A DNA stretch of 64,000 bases, taken from the NCBI GenBank assembly GCA_964545875.1, contig CAZJHH010000002.1, positions 1 through 64,000 on the forward strand. Reading direction: 5' to 3'. Below are positions 5,722 to 13,854 of this stretch, in pieces; the first letter of the stretch is position 1, and every line of letters starts with the position of its first letter. Source of the stretch: DAIPKP01 sp964545875 (lineage in GTDB: Bacteria > Synergistota > Synergistia > Synergistales > Aminiphilaceae). A program made the translations under genes and the position numbers. The notes beneath the pieces were generated by a model. It saw only the letters and a list, made by a program, of their open reading frames with translations. It was not told where the DNA came from and did not search any database.

Positions 5722-8544
5722 TCAGGGTTTTTCAAAAATACAGAGAGGCAGCCCGTCTTCTTCCTGAAGGTCGTAGTTGGGAAAGGGAGCATACTCCTGG
5801 GTTTCCATGAACTCCAGGGCTTGAAAAACCTCCTCTCGGAAGTCTTCCAGTTTTAGAGAGCCCAGGTGTATTTCCCGGAGAAATTCTGAGAAATCCGGAA
5901 TTTTCGTATAATAGGCCGCCGCTTCCCCCCGCTGGTTTTTTCGCCATTCTTCAAGGTATGCTCGGAAACCTTCCCGGGAAAAGCGTGTAAGGGCTTTCGG
6001 GCCGTAGCCGAGCCATTCCAGGGCGGTGGGAACCATGTCGAGAAGGGTGGGGTGGTGGAGCTCGCCTTGGGCATTTCGTGCCATGAGAGGGCCCTCGGTA
6101 ATCGTGGGCCCCGAAACCAGAAGGAAGGTTCGTTTTTCTCCCCGGTGAATTCCTCCGTGATTTCCTGCGTAGGCCCCGAAATTCCATCCCTGGCTGTGCA
6201 TGACAAGCACATCTCCCAAAGCGGGGTTCGTGCTGTAGAGGTATGTCCCCAGGCCTCCCACTACGTTGGGATAGCAGTGTCGTTGTTCCACGGAAAAGTC
6301 GTTCCACTCTTCGAAGGTGTGGAAGCTCCCTTTCATGGGATGGGTGGAGGAGGAAAAATATCCCAAGGGATCCCGTTCCGCAAGGGGGAGGTAGGCGAAT
6401 TCCAGTTTTTTCGGGTTTTTCTTTTGAGGGCGCACGCGAATTTCGCCTTCATTGCCGTAGCGATCCCGCACCAGCAGAAACATTTCCTCCGGAAGAGGAG
6501 CTCCGGAGAAGAAAAGGTGATTGTCCCGGCGGATAAAGATAAGTCCCACTCCCTTTACCGTTTCGAGCCCCTGGAGGAGGGTCTTTCCTGACGGATAGAT
6601 ATAGGTGGTGATCTCCTCCAGGGAAGGACGGTATTTCCAGTTCAGGCTTCCCTCGGCATTTTTCCCGGGGAGAAAAAGTTCCGCATTGTTCCGTACCCCG
6701 CCCCCATGGACCAGCCGAATATGGCTGTCGTAAAAATGCTGGCGAAACTCGCGAAGGCTTTGCCGATAGGGCAGAGAGCCTCGAAGGCGCAGGCGGATCA
6801 ATACGTTCCGAAGATAGGGGCGGTATTCTCCCAGGATCTTTTTCGCGGGAGCGTCGAGAAGAGGGCCCCAGAGAGGAAAAGTCCACCAGTAACGATCCCG
6901 CAGAGCCCTGGCGATGTGCCTTTCGGCTTTGTCCAACACTCCGTCCGCCCAGAAGGATGCCTGAGAAACGAGATCCGCCGTAACCGGATCCTGCCACTCG
7001 GAAAAGGCAAAGGGAAAAGCCCCTTCTTCCGGAAGGGTTCGATCGTCACAGCCGAAAAGAAGATTTCCCGGGGACATGCCTTTTTCCCAGGTGTTCAGGC
7101 CGAGAGAGTCGTTAAGATGGTCGATGAAAAAAGTCTCCAGAGACTCTTTGCTTCGGATGCTTACCGCCTGATAGGGATTGTTCGGAGCCATCATGTGTTG
7201 GCTGTCCACCATGCCGTGATCTCCGAAGACGAAAAAAAGTGTGTTCCCAAGCAGGCTGTCATCTCGTTCCAGCCGGGAAAGATCGAAGTATGGCCGGGGG
7301 AAGCTCCGTTGTACCTCTTGGTAGAGGTCTTCTCGAAAACGGTATTCTCCCCGGGCATCCCTTCGAATGGCATAGAAAAGATCCAGGACTCTCCCGAGCT
7401 GCATGTCGTAAAACATCATGGACAGCACGGGTCTCGGGGTGCTGCGGCGTATCATGGGAGCTCCCAGGACGTGAAGCTTCAGGGAGGGGATGGTGTCCGC
7501 ATACACCTCCAGAAGGGGAACATTTACGGAGAGTTCTCTGGGTTTTCGGGGGGCCGTATACCATCGTGTTTTTTCGGGGATTACGTATCGATGGTAGGGA
7601 GGACGAAATCGGGGGCTTTCGAAGGGGGCTTTTGGGTCCACCGCATCATCCATAACCTGGAAAAAGGGGTGGAGTATGGGGTCTTCCCGATTCCAGGAAA
7701 AATATTCCCGGTGGATTTCTTTTTCAGGAAGGCTTACGCCGTCGATATGAGCAAATTCGTCCAGGGCGGTGAGCACGCAGAAGGAAAAGAGGGGGAAACG
7801 CTCTCCCGGATCCGAGGCGATGCGCCGAAGAACATTCAGGAATTTCGTGGTGACCTCCTGAGCCTGGTGAAGGTGGGTGTGATCGAAAAAAGCCCGGAGT
7901 CCTTCTCGATAGGCGCGGCCGTAATTTTCTCGGATCATTCCCCGGGTATAGAGAGAAAAGCCCCCCACCACAGTTTCTCCCCGGCTATCGATAAAATCCA
8001 TAATGGTGGGATATCGGGGAGATGAGAGGCCAAAGAGGTAGTCCAGGGCATCCTCCGGGATCAGGCCGAAGTTCTGGAACTCCAGATTTTCCCGGTGGAA
8101 CTGCCACCAGCCCACCACGTCGAGATCCCGCTTGGAGGCCAGGTATTTGGGCATCACCGACATGGTTTCCGATTTATCTACCGTGAGAGTTTCAAGGGAG
8201 AGCCGTCCCCGGTGGAGAAGAAATTCCAGAAAGGGAAGCTGTCCCTTTCGAAGCATGGCTTCGACAAGGTCGGACCGGGCCGCATCCCAGTGAAAGAAAA
8301 AAACGTGTCTTCCCTGGAATTCCGGATCTCGTTGAAGTCTTTCCAGGGCTCCCTGAAGTCGGAGGTTTTCGAGGATACTTGGGTTTTCTCTCCGAATTTC
8401 GACAGTTTCTCTCCCAAATGCTGCTGTTCCAAGAAAGAAGAGGCAAAGAAGCGTTACCGCCGAAAGAAGTGGGAATCTCTGTTTTGGCTTTCCGGCCATG
8501 GGGGAAGTTTTTCGTATGGTCTGTTGGCAAAGCTCTTCGGTCAT
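5722..8544 (-). CDS. Secreted alkaline-phosphatase-superfamily hydrolase (940 aa)
   Basis: An N-terminal membrane segment or signal (about residues 24-44) precedes a large exported domain. The metal-binding pattern of the alkaline phosphatase / phosphodiesterase superfamily is visible: Asp87 in FFFHWDAARSD, a likely nucleophile near Thr127 in SETMSVMP, DHGMVDSQH in the middle, and a late NHGGIHRGE ligand motif. At 940 residues it is far longer than nucleotide pyrophosphatases, with long insertions between motifs. Substrate is unknown; a phosphodiester or phosphonate ester in the envelope is possible. GAGGAGG lies eight bases before the ATG at 8544. Confidence 0.75.
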   Translation of the reverse strand: MTEELCQQTIRKTSPMAGKPKQRFPLLSAVTLLCLFFLGTAAFGRETVEIRRENPSILENLRLQGALERLQRDPEFQGRHVFFFHWDAARSDLVEAMLRKGQLPFLEFLLHRGRLSLETLTVDKSETMSVMPKYLASKRDLDVVGWWQFHRENLEFQNFGLIPEDALDYLFGLSSPRYPTIMDFIDSRGETVVGGFSLYTRGMIRENYGRAYREGLRAFFDHTHLHQAQEVTTKFLNVLRRIASDPGERFPLFSFCVLTALDEFAHIDGVSLPEKEIHREYFSWNREDPILHPFFQVMDDAVDPKAPFESPRFRPPYHRYVIPEKTRWYTAPRKPRELSVNVPLLEVYADTIPSLKLHVLGAPMIRRSTPRPVLSMMFYDMQLGRVLDLFYAIRRDARGEYRFREDLYQEVQRSFPRPYFDLSRLERDDSLLGNTLFFVFGDHGMVDSQHMMAPNNPYQAVSIRSKESLETFFIDHLNDSLGLNTWEKGMSPGNLLFGCDDRTLPEEGAFPFAFSEWQDPVTADLVSQASFWADGVLDKAERHIARALRDRYWWTFPLWGPLLDAPAKKILGEYRPYLRNVLIRLRLRGSLPYRQSLREFRQHFYDSHIRLVHGGGVRNNAELFLPGKNAEGSLNWKYRPSLEEITTYIYPSGKTLLQGLETVKGVGLIFIRRDNHLFFSGAPLPEEMFLLVRDRYGNEGEIRVRPQKKNPKKLEFAYLPLAERDPLGYFSSSTHPMKGSFHTFEEWNDFSVEQRHCYPNVVGGLGTYLYSTNPALGDVLVMHSQGWNFGAYAGNHGGIHRGEKRTFLLVSGPTITEGPLMARNAQGELHHPTLLDMVPTALEWLGYGPKALTRFSREGFRAYLEEWRKNQRGEAAAYYTKIPDFSEFLREIHLGSLKLEDFREEVFQALEFMETQEYAPFPNYDLQEEDGLPLCIFEKP

Positions 8545-8718
8545 GCCTACCGCCTCCTCGCGTGAAATACTGCCCCTTCCATTCTACCTCCCGAAAAACT
8601 TTTGTGGCATTTTCACGTATTTTTTTGAATAATTTTCTGCAAAGTTATTTTCCTTTCTTTGAGCATCCATGGGAAAGAAATGCGGAGAAAGATCTGGTGA
8701 AAAGGGCATATTCTCCGG

Positions 8719-8724
8719 TATAAT
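8719..8724 (+). promoter_or_regulatory. Likely -10 element for the small gene at 8783
   Basis: A perfect TATAAT lies about 60 bases before the start codon. No convincing -35 is seen, so confidence is limited. Confidence 0.45.
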
Positions 8725-8782
8725 GGACATGCCTCAAAAACGATGCAGAGAGTTGAGAGAATACGAAAGGAGGAGATGCTTC

Positions 8783-8992
8783 ATGGCGGGAAAGATCTTT
8801 TTTCGGGAGCGTCACAAAATGCAGAAGGAGATGAAACAGCCGCGATTTCGAATTGTGGCAGTTTCCGGGGTGGATCTTAAAGTTTTTGCCACCCACGTAC
8901 GGAAGAGTGAGCTTGATACCCTCGCAAAAGCCATGGATGCGGAGCTTGTATGTCTTCACAACCCCAAGGACGGAAGTGAATCCGAGGAATAG
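8783..8992 (+). CDS. Small unrecognised 69-residue protein
   Basis: The ATG at 8783 has an AAAGGAGGAG ribosome binding site. The basic N-terminus (FFRERHKMQKEMKQ) leads into a compact alpha/beta-like segment: FRIVAVSGVDLKVFATHVRKSELDTLAKAMDAELVCL. It has its own TATAAT upstream and a GC-rich terminator downstream, so it is a stand-alone unit. No family is recognised; the length and pattern suit a small cytosolic DNA-, RNA- or protein-binding protein. Confidence 0.65.
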   Translation: MAGKIFFRERHKMQKEMKQPRFRIVAVSGVDLKVFATHVRKSELDTLAKAMDAELVCLHNPKDGSESEE

Positions 8993-9052
8993 TCTTATCG
9001 AAGACCACTCATTGTGCTTCAAGAGATTCCGGCTCAAGAAACCACAAAAAAC

Positions 9053-9079
9053 GGGGGGGCCAAGGCCCCCCTTGTTTTT
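9053..9079 (+). terminator. Intrinsic terminator after the 69-residue gene
   Basis: A GGGGGG / CCCCCC stem around CCAAGG is followed by TTGTTTTT. It separates the small gene from the molybdenum-storage-type gene. Confidence 0.75.
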
Positions 9080-9119
9080 CTATTTCGAAGGTGCGACGAA
9101 AATAAAGGAGAAAAGTACC

Positions 9120-9956
9120 ATGGCACTCATGCGTGAAAAAGATGGAAAACGACTTCACATAAAAAGTCGCCTTATGGGAGAAAGCCTGGTGAGCGCTTCT
9201 TTTTTGGAAAGCCTTGATCTCGCTCCGCAAATGCGCCTCTTTCCGGATGTCAACGTTATGAAAATCGGAGGGCAGTCCATTTGCGATCGGGGAGCCAAGG
9301 TACTGCCCCGGCTGGTGCGCGAGGTGGCAGAAAATCGGAAGGAACACAAGATGCTTCTCCTTACCGGGGGGGGGACCAGAAGCCGGCACATTTACAGCAT
9401 CGGCCTTGAATTGGGAATGCCCACGGGAATCATCGCCAAGTTCGGAACCACCATTTCGGAGCAGAACGCTCTCATGGTGGCCATGCTTCTTGGCCCCTGG
9501 GGAGGAATTGCCATCGAACAGGACGATATCGTGAAACTTCCGGGATACTTTGCCCAGGGGTGCATCCCCGTGACCTATGCCATGCCTCCCTACGACTACT
9601 TCGCTCTGCCTCCCGGGGCTGCCCGGGGACGTATTCCCATTCATCGAACCGATGTGGGCACCCTGCTTTTGGCGGATCTTATCGGAGCGAAAAGCTGTCT
9701 TTTCGTAAAGGACGAAAAGGGGCTTTATACGGATGATCCCAAAAAGAACCCTCAGGCGAAGTTCATTCCGGAAATCGGTGCCAGAACTCTTCTGGAAATG
9801 GAGCAGGACGATCTTATTATAGAACGGCCCTGTCTGGAAATTCTTCAGAACAGCGAAGTGCTCACCTCGGTTCAGATCTTTGACGGAACCCAGGAGGGAA
9901 ATCTTACCCGGGCTCTTCGGGGAGAGCATGTGGGAACTATCATCCGCAAGGAGTGA
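9120..9956 (+). CDS. Molybdenum storage protein (MosA/MosB) family subunit
   Basis: A 278-residue protein of the amino-acid/UMP kinase fold resembling the Azotobacter molybdenum storage protein subunits. Shared features recalled from that family are MKIGGQS...DRG (Lys48), TGGGTRSRHIYSI (residues 82-94), MPPY, RTDVGTLLLADLIGAK, FVKDEKGLYTDDPK and the C-terminal LTRALRGEHVGTII. In Azotobacter an alpha3-beta3 cage uses ATP to deposit polyoxomolybdate or tungstate. Only one subunit gene is visible, so a homo-oligomer, or a nucleotide-binding protein with another role, is possible. The ATG at 9120 has AAGGAGA upstream. Confidence 0.82.
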   Translation: MALMREKDGKRLHIKSRLMGESLVSASFLESLDLAPQMRLFPDVNVMKIGGQSICDRGAKVLPRLVREVAENRKEHKMLLLTGGGTRSRHIYSIGLELGMPTGIIAKFGTTISEQNALMVAMLLGPWGGIAIEQDDIVKLPGYFAQGCIPVTYAMPPYDYFALPPGAARGRIPIHRTDVGTLLLADLIGAKSCLFVKDEKGLYTDDPKKNPQAKFIPEIGARTLLEMEQDDLIIERPCLEILQNSEVLTSVQIFDGTQEGNLTRALRGEHVGTIIRKE

Positions 9957-10005
9957 CCATAATAAAGTTTTTGCCGGAAAGTATATCGATGATAAGGGAG
10001 GCTGT

Positions 10006-10860
10006 ATGAGAGTTTTGGGAAAATGGTGCGGCAGTGCGGCATGGACGTTTCTTGCGATTCTTCTTTCTCTGGGGGTTCCCGGAGCTTCCTGGGGTCTTTC
10101 TTTGGGAACCTGGAACATCGAATATTTCACCATCGAAGGAAAGCGAATGTATTCTCCCAAGGATGTAGCCGGGGTGGCGGAGAAAATCCGAAACTCTTCG
10201 GTGCAGATTCTGGCACTTCAGGAGATTCATAACCATGCGGTTATGCGGTATCTCGTAACCAAACATCTTCCGGGGTGGAAGTTTTGGGGTAACGATACGG
10301 GAAACAACCAGGATCTTTACTTTCTCTGGAACTCCGAACACATTCGCGGTCTCGTGGAGCCCGCACCATTTTTCTCGAATGCCATGTTCGCCTGGGAGGG
10401 GCGGGATATCGCGCTTTTCAGCCGCCCCCCTCTGGTGGGATTCTTCGAAGAAATCGCCACGGGCCGGGAGTTCGTAATGGTGAATGTGCACCTTAAAAGC
10501 CCTTCCACCCGAGGAAAAAATGACGTTCAAGAAGCGGAGCACTATAATGACGAGAAGAGGCGGGTTCAGTTGCAAAAGCTGAATCTGCTGGCTCGCATGC
10601 TCCGAAGCCCCGGTTTCGTTCTGGGGGATTACAACGTGGAAAAACCCGAACCCCTGGAGTTCTACCTTATCTCTCTTCCTCCGGGGAACTACAGTTATGA
10701 CAATCAAAAATCCAATATGGACCACATCGGCTTTTTCGGGCTTACTCCTCAAAAAAACTGGAGCCTTGTGGAAATCGAGGGCTCTCTGCCGGGGCGTTCC
10801 ACCAAGAAGACCGAGCACCCCGACCACGATATGCTGGTCTTTACTCTGGATCTGGAGTAG
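10006..10860 (+). CDS. Secreted endonuclease/exonuclease/phosphatase-fold hydrolase
   Basis: A 284-residue protein with a signal peptide (hydrophobic residues 11-29, ending near ASWG) and a complete EEP domain. Visible motifs are GTWNIEYF (35-42), LQEIH with Glu73, VNVHLKS, GDYN, NMDHIG and the C-terminal HPDHDML. Such proteins are Mg-dependent phosphoester hydrolases; the export signal suggests an extracytoplasmic nuclease or a lipid or sugar phosphodiesterase. The ATG at 10006 follows AAGGGAGG and lies 49 bases after the MosA/B-like gene, so the two may share a transcript. Confidence 0.82.
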   Translation: MRVLGKWCGSAAWTFLAILLSLGVPGASWGLSLGTWNIEYFTIEGKRMYSPKDVAGVAEKIRNSSVQILALQEIHNHAVMRYLVTKHLPGWKFWGNDTGNNQDLYFLWNSEHIRGLVEPAPFFSNAMFAWEGRDIALFSRPPLVGFFEEIATGREFVMVNVHLKSPSTRGKNDVQEAEHYNDEKRRVQLQKLNLLARMLRSPGFVLGDYNVEKPEPLEFYLISLPPGNYSYDNQKSNMDHIGFFGLTPQKNWSLVEIEGSLPGRSTKKTEHPDHDMLVFTLDLE

Positions 10861-10960
10861 AAAAGAGTTTTTCGGGTCTTCTCGACAGTAAGCCGTATAC
10901 GTTCGATTTTCCAGCCGTGGTATACTTTGGAAAATAACGATTCTTGAGGGAGGAATGGCC

Positions 10961-12358
10961 ATGGGGGATTACCCGCATTTGGGAAAGTTTATTCCGGTCC
11001 GAACGGACGATCTCGTGGATGCACTCTGCGATCACGGAAAGCTTTCTCCGGAAGAACAGGAGCAATTTCGCCGGGTGGCGGAGATTATTCAATCCATCTA
11101 TCATTTCGAATTCCATGAGGATCTCAAGAGGGCCCGTAAATCCTATCATCTCTTCAATCCCGATGCGGACACCCTGAAGATTCACAATCCCGCCTTGGGA
11201 GATCCCGCCCATCGTTTCGAGGAGATGGTAAAAGCTCTGGAAGGCATCCTGGTGGCGGCGAACTACCGAGAGCTTACCCTGGAAGAACTGAACGAACTTA
11301 TGACCAAGGCCGCTCCCCGAGGATTGAAAATCCAGGTGAACCACGAAAAATACGAAAAGATTCTCATCTATCGTCGAGGCAGGCAGGAGGTTCCCAAGAA
11401 ACAGGATCCCCGGTCCAAGTGGAAATTCTGGGTCTCCAAAAAAAAGGAACCCGAATTTGAGGAGATGCTCCAGCGGCTTCTCATACTTATCAAGCTCAAA
11501 AGCGATGAAAATGTGGAGCAGTTCTACGACCACTACATCGAAACCGCCGGAGAGACCGAAAGCCAGAAGGAGCGGCGCCTTCTCAAGGAGGCGGCCTTTG
11601 GGAAAAAAACATCCCCGAAGCCTTCAGCCTCTGCGGGAGAATCTCCCATCTTCTTGAAAATATTCAAGAACGTTCCCGTCTCGGCTCTGGAAACCCTCTT
11701 TCCGGACGTTACCATCCAGATGACCCTGGTGGACAAGGGAATGATTCTTCTTCCGCTTCTCGGAGGGCTTTTCAGCGTTATCCGCAAGGTGATCCCCGCA
11801 GCTCTCGTTATCGGAGCGGTGGTGGCGGCTCTCGTTGCAGGAGAGGAAATTAACTGGATGGATTTCAAGGATAAGCTTTTTCCCATCCTTGCGGCGTTCT
11901 CTCTGGTGGGAATTATCTCGATAAAGGTCTTTACCCGTTATAAGAACACCAAGGAAAAGCACCAGGCCAAGCTTATGAAAACCCTCTATTTCCACAACCT
12001 GGACAACAATGCGGGGGTCTTCAACTTTCTGGTGCACGAGGCGGAGGAAGAGGAATGCAAGGAGGCCCTTCTGGCTTACTATTTCCTCGTTGCCGAGCGT
12101 ACCGAAGACGGTCGGTTCTACTCCGAGGCCGAGCTTGACGATCGTATCGAAGAGTGGATCGAATCCTCCTTCGGCAAGAAGCTCGACTTCGAGGTAAACG
12201 ACGCCTTGCGAAAGCTCCAGGAAAAGGAGATCCTCAGGGAAAAGGACGGGCGTTTTGAAGTGCCTCCCATGGAGGAAACCCTCACCCGCCTCGACACGCT
12301 ATGGGATAACTTTTTCCCTTACAGCCAGGAAGTGGAGGCAGAAGGAGCTTCTTCCTAG
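10961..12358 (+). CDS. DUF3754 (TMEM143-like) membrane protein
   Basis: A 465-residue protein matching the DUF3754 pattern: a soluble N-terminal half, a central FLKIFKNVPVSALETLFPDVTIQ-type signature, then two adjacent membrane segments (around residues 260-320) separated by GEEINWMDFKD, and a soluble winged-helix-like C-terminal region. The molecular function of the family is not established. The second ATG (10961) is preferred because GAGGGAGGA ends right at the first ATG (10955), too close to serve it. A TATACT at 10919-10924 is a candidate -10. Confidence 0.78.
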   Translation: MGDYPHLGKFIPVRTDDLVDALCDHGKLSPEEQEQFRRVAEIIQSIYHFEFHEDLKRARKSYHLFNPDADTLKIHNPALGDPAHRFEEMVKALEGILVAANYRELTLEELNELMTKAAPRGLKIQVNHEKYEKILIYRRGRQEVPKKQDPRSKWKFWVSKKKEPEFEEMLQRLLILIKLKSDENVEQFYDHYIETAGETESQKERRLLKEAAFGKKTSPKPSASAGESPIFLKIFKNVPVSALETLFPDVTIQMTLVDKGMILLPLLGGLFSVIRKVIPAALVIGAVVAALVAGEEINWMDFKDKLFPILAAFSLVGIISIKVFTRYKNTKEKHQAKLMKTLYFHNLDNNAGVFNFLVHEAEEEECKEALLAYYFLVAERTEDGRFYSEAELDDRIEEWIESSFGKKLDFEVNDALRKLQEKEILREKDGRFEVPPMEETLTRLDTLWDNFFPYSQEVEAEGASS

Positions 12359-12396
12359 AAGTACCGGGAGTGTTTTTTGAAAGGTGGCATTTTTAG

Positions 12397-12428
12397 GAAT
12401 CCGGGGCTTTCCGCCTCGGATTCTTTTG
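12397..12428 (+). terminator. Intrinsic terminator after the DUF3754 gene
   Basis: A GAATCCG-G-GG / CC-T-CGGATTC stem with a seven-base loop is followed by TTTTG. Confidence 0.7.
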
Positions 12429-12574
12429 TGTTTTCCTCTTCGTAAATTTCAGAAAGGCCGGTCCGGTGGAAAAGCACAAGATTGTACAAGAAGGAAGAAC
12501 TCTTTTACGCTAGCCTGTTGTTCCAGCAGGAACGCGAAAATTTCCTGAATTTGTGCAGAGGGAGGCGCCCCATC

Positions 12575-12964
12575 ATGAAAAACGTTTGTGTTCAAAAGGT
12601 TGCAGAAGGAACTCTCTGGAAAAAAGGCAGGGAAGAGTTTTTGGAAAAATATCCCTGGAATTCTCATCCCGCCTTTGTCGGAGTAGCCCTCAAACATGCT
12701 TTGAAGGGAGAGGATACCGGAGGAGCCGTAAGTTGTCACTTTGTCCGGGTAGATCCCGGAAAAGCTTTAAACCTTCACGAACATGAAAAGGAATGGGAGA
12801 TTCACGAAGTGCTTCAGGGAAGCGGAAAAGGAGTTCTCGGAGGAGAGGAAGTTCTCTATCGCCCGGGAACCATGACGCTCATTCCCCGGGGAGTGCCCCA
12901 TAAGGTGGAGGCCGAAGAGGAGGGGCTTCTTATCCGGGCTACCTTTTTCCCCGCACTGGTGTAA
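12575..12964 (+). CDS. Cupin-domain protein (129 aa)
   Basis: A single small beta-barrel cupin. The metal-site pattern is seen in NLHEHEKEWEIHEVLQGSG and in GTMTLIPRGVPHKV, giving the usual His/Glu/His set. The ATG at 12575 has GAGGGAGG upstream. An AraC regulator follows 40 bases later in the same direction and itself begins with a cupin-like sensor, so the two may respond to related small molecules. Substrate is unknown. Confidence 0.8.
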   Translation: MKNVCVQKVAEGTLWKKGREEFLEKYPWNSHPAFVGVALKHALKGEDTGGAVSCHFVRVDPGKALNLHEHEKEWEIHEVLQGSGKGVLGGEEVLYRPGTMTLIPRGVPHKVEAEEEGLLIRATFFPALV

Positions 12965-13004
12965 TATGAAGAGGTGAGACTACTTCGGAAAGAGGGGGAG
13001 AGCC

Positions 13005-13823
13005 ATGAAAGAAAGCGGTCCGGATTTTCGGGAACTTCGACAGGTTTCCCTCGATGCTTCCGGATCTGTTCGGGCCCTTTGGGGCGAAGGGATACGGCAC
13101 GCTTTTTCCCGGCATTTCCACGCAAGCCTCTGCGTGGGGCTTGTAAGGGAGGGGGAACGTTCTCTTCTGGTCCGGGGGCGGTGGCACGAGCTTGGAGCGG
13201 GAACGCTTTTTCTCCTTCCTCCTGGGGAGGCTCACGAATGCCGTTGCTCCGGAGAGCGGGGGCATGCATACCAAATTCTTCTCTGGTCCTCCTCTTTTCT
13301 GCAAAACCTTAAAGCGTGCAGCAGTGAAGCTTTTTCCGAAACCCCCGTTTTTTCTGAAGATCCTTTTCTCCGGAAAGAATTTCTGGAGCTTTTTGCGGCG
13401 TGCCTCGAAGGCGAAAGCTCTCTTTTCCTGGAAAGGGGAGCCTCTTTTCTTCGAAAATGCTTTTCCCGTTCCTCATTTCTTCCGGAAGAAAAAAAAACCC
13501 CGGATCAGCGTATGCATCTCCTGGAGCGCTATCTTGCGGCGCACTCTCATCGGCGGGTGGCTCTGGAAGAACTTGCAGCGCTCTGCTCCCTGAGTCCCTG
13601 GTATCTGCAGCGTCTTTTTCTGCGCCGCTTCGGCATGAGTCCCGACGAATATGCCACCATGCTGCGAATTCGAAAAAGCGTGGATTTTCTGGCCCAGGGG
13701 CGTTCTTGCGTAGACACCGCCCTGGATCTTGGTTTTGCCGATCAGAGCCATTTTTCCAGGATTTTCCGAAAAATTATGGGGGTTCCTCCAGGGAAGATGC
13801 GTCTGGAAGAGCCCCCTTTATAG
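13005..13823 (+). CDS. AraC-family transcriptional regulator
   Basis: A 272-residue regulator with an N-terminal cupin-type ligand-binding domain (SRHFHASLCVGLVREGERSLLVRG and LLPPGEAHEC, about residues 33-85). A C-terminal AraC DNA-binding domain carries two HTH motifs: ALEELAALCSLSPWYLQRLF and CVDTALDLGFADQSHFSRIF. The family usually activates neighbouring genes in response to a bound compound. Candidate targets are the upstream cupin gene or the convergent carboxypeptidase gene, but no operator was identified. GGGGGAG precedes the ATG. Confidence 0.9.
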   Translation: MKESGPDFRELRQVSLDASGSVRALWGEGIRHAFSRHFHASLCVGLVREGERSLLVRGRWHELGAGTLFLLPPGEAHECRCSGERGHAYQILLWSSSFLQNLKACSSEAFSETPVFSEDPFLRKEFLELFAACLEGESSLFLERGASFLRKCFSRSSFLPEEKKTPDQRMHLLERYLAAHSHRRVALEELAALCSLSPWYLQRLFLRRFGMSPDEYATMLRIRKSVDFLAQGRSCVDTALDLGFADQSHFSRIFRKIMGVPPGKMRLEEPPL

Positions 13824-13854
13824 CCTTGTTCGGGCAAGGCGTTCGGTGGTTTTT
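13823..13854 (+). terminator. Weak terminator after the AraC gene
   Basis: A GCCTTG / CAAGGC hairpin (13823-13840) is followed, nine bases on, by TTTTT. The spacing to the T-tract makes it imperfect. It lies in the 29-base gap between converging genes. Confidence 0.4.

Noticed and set aside
6706..8025. Plus-strand frame of 439 codons opposite the phosphatase gene
   Set aside because: The minus-strand frame has a signal sequence, metal motifs and a ribosome binding site; this one is a shadow.
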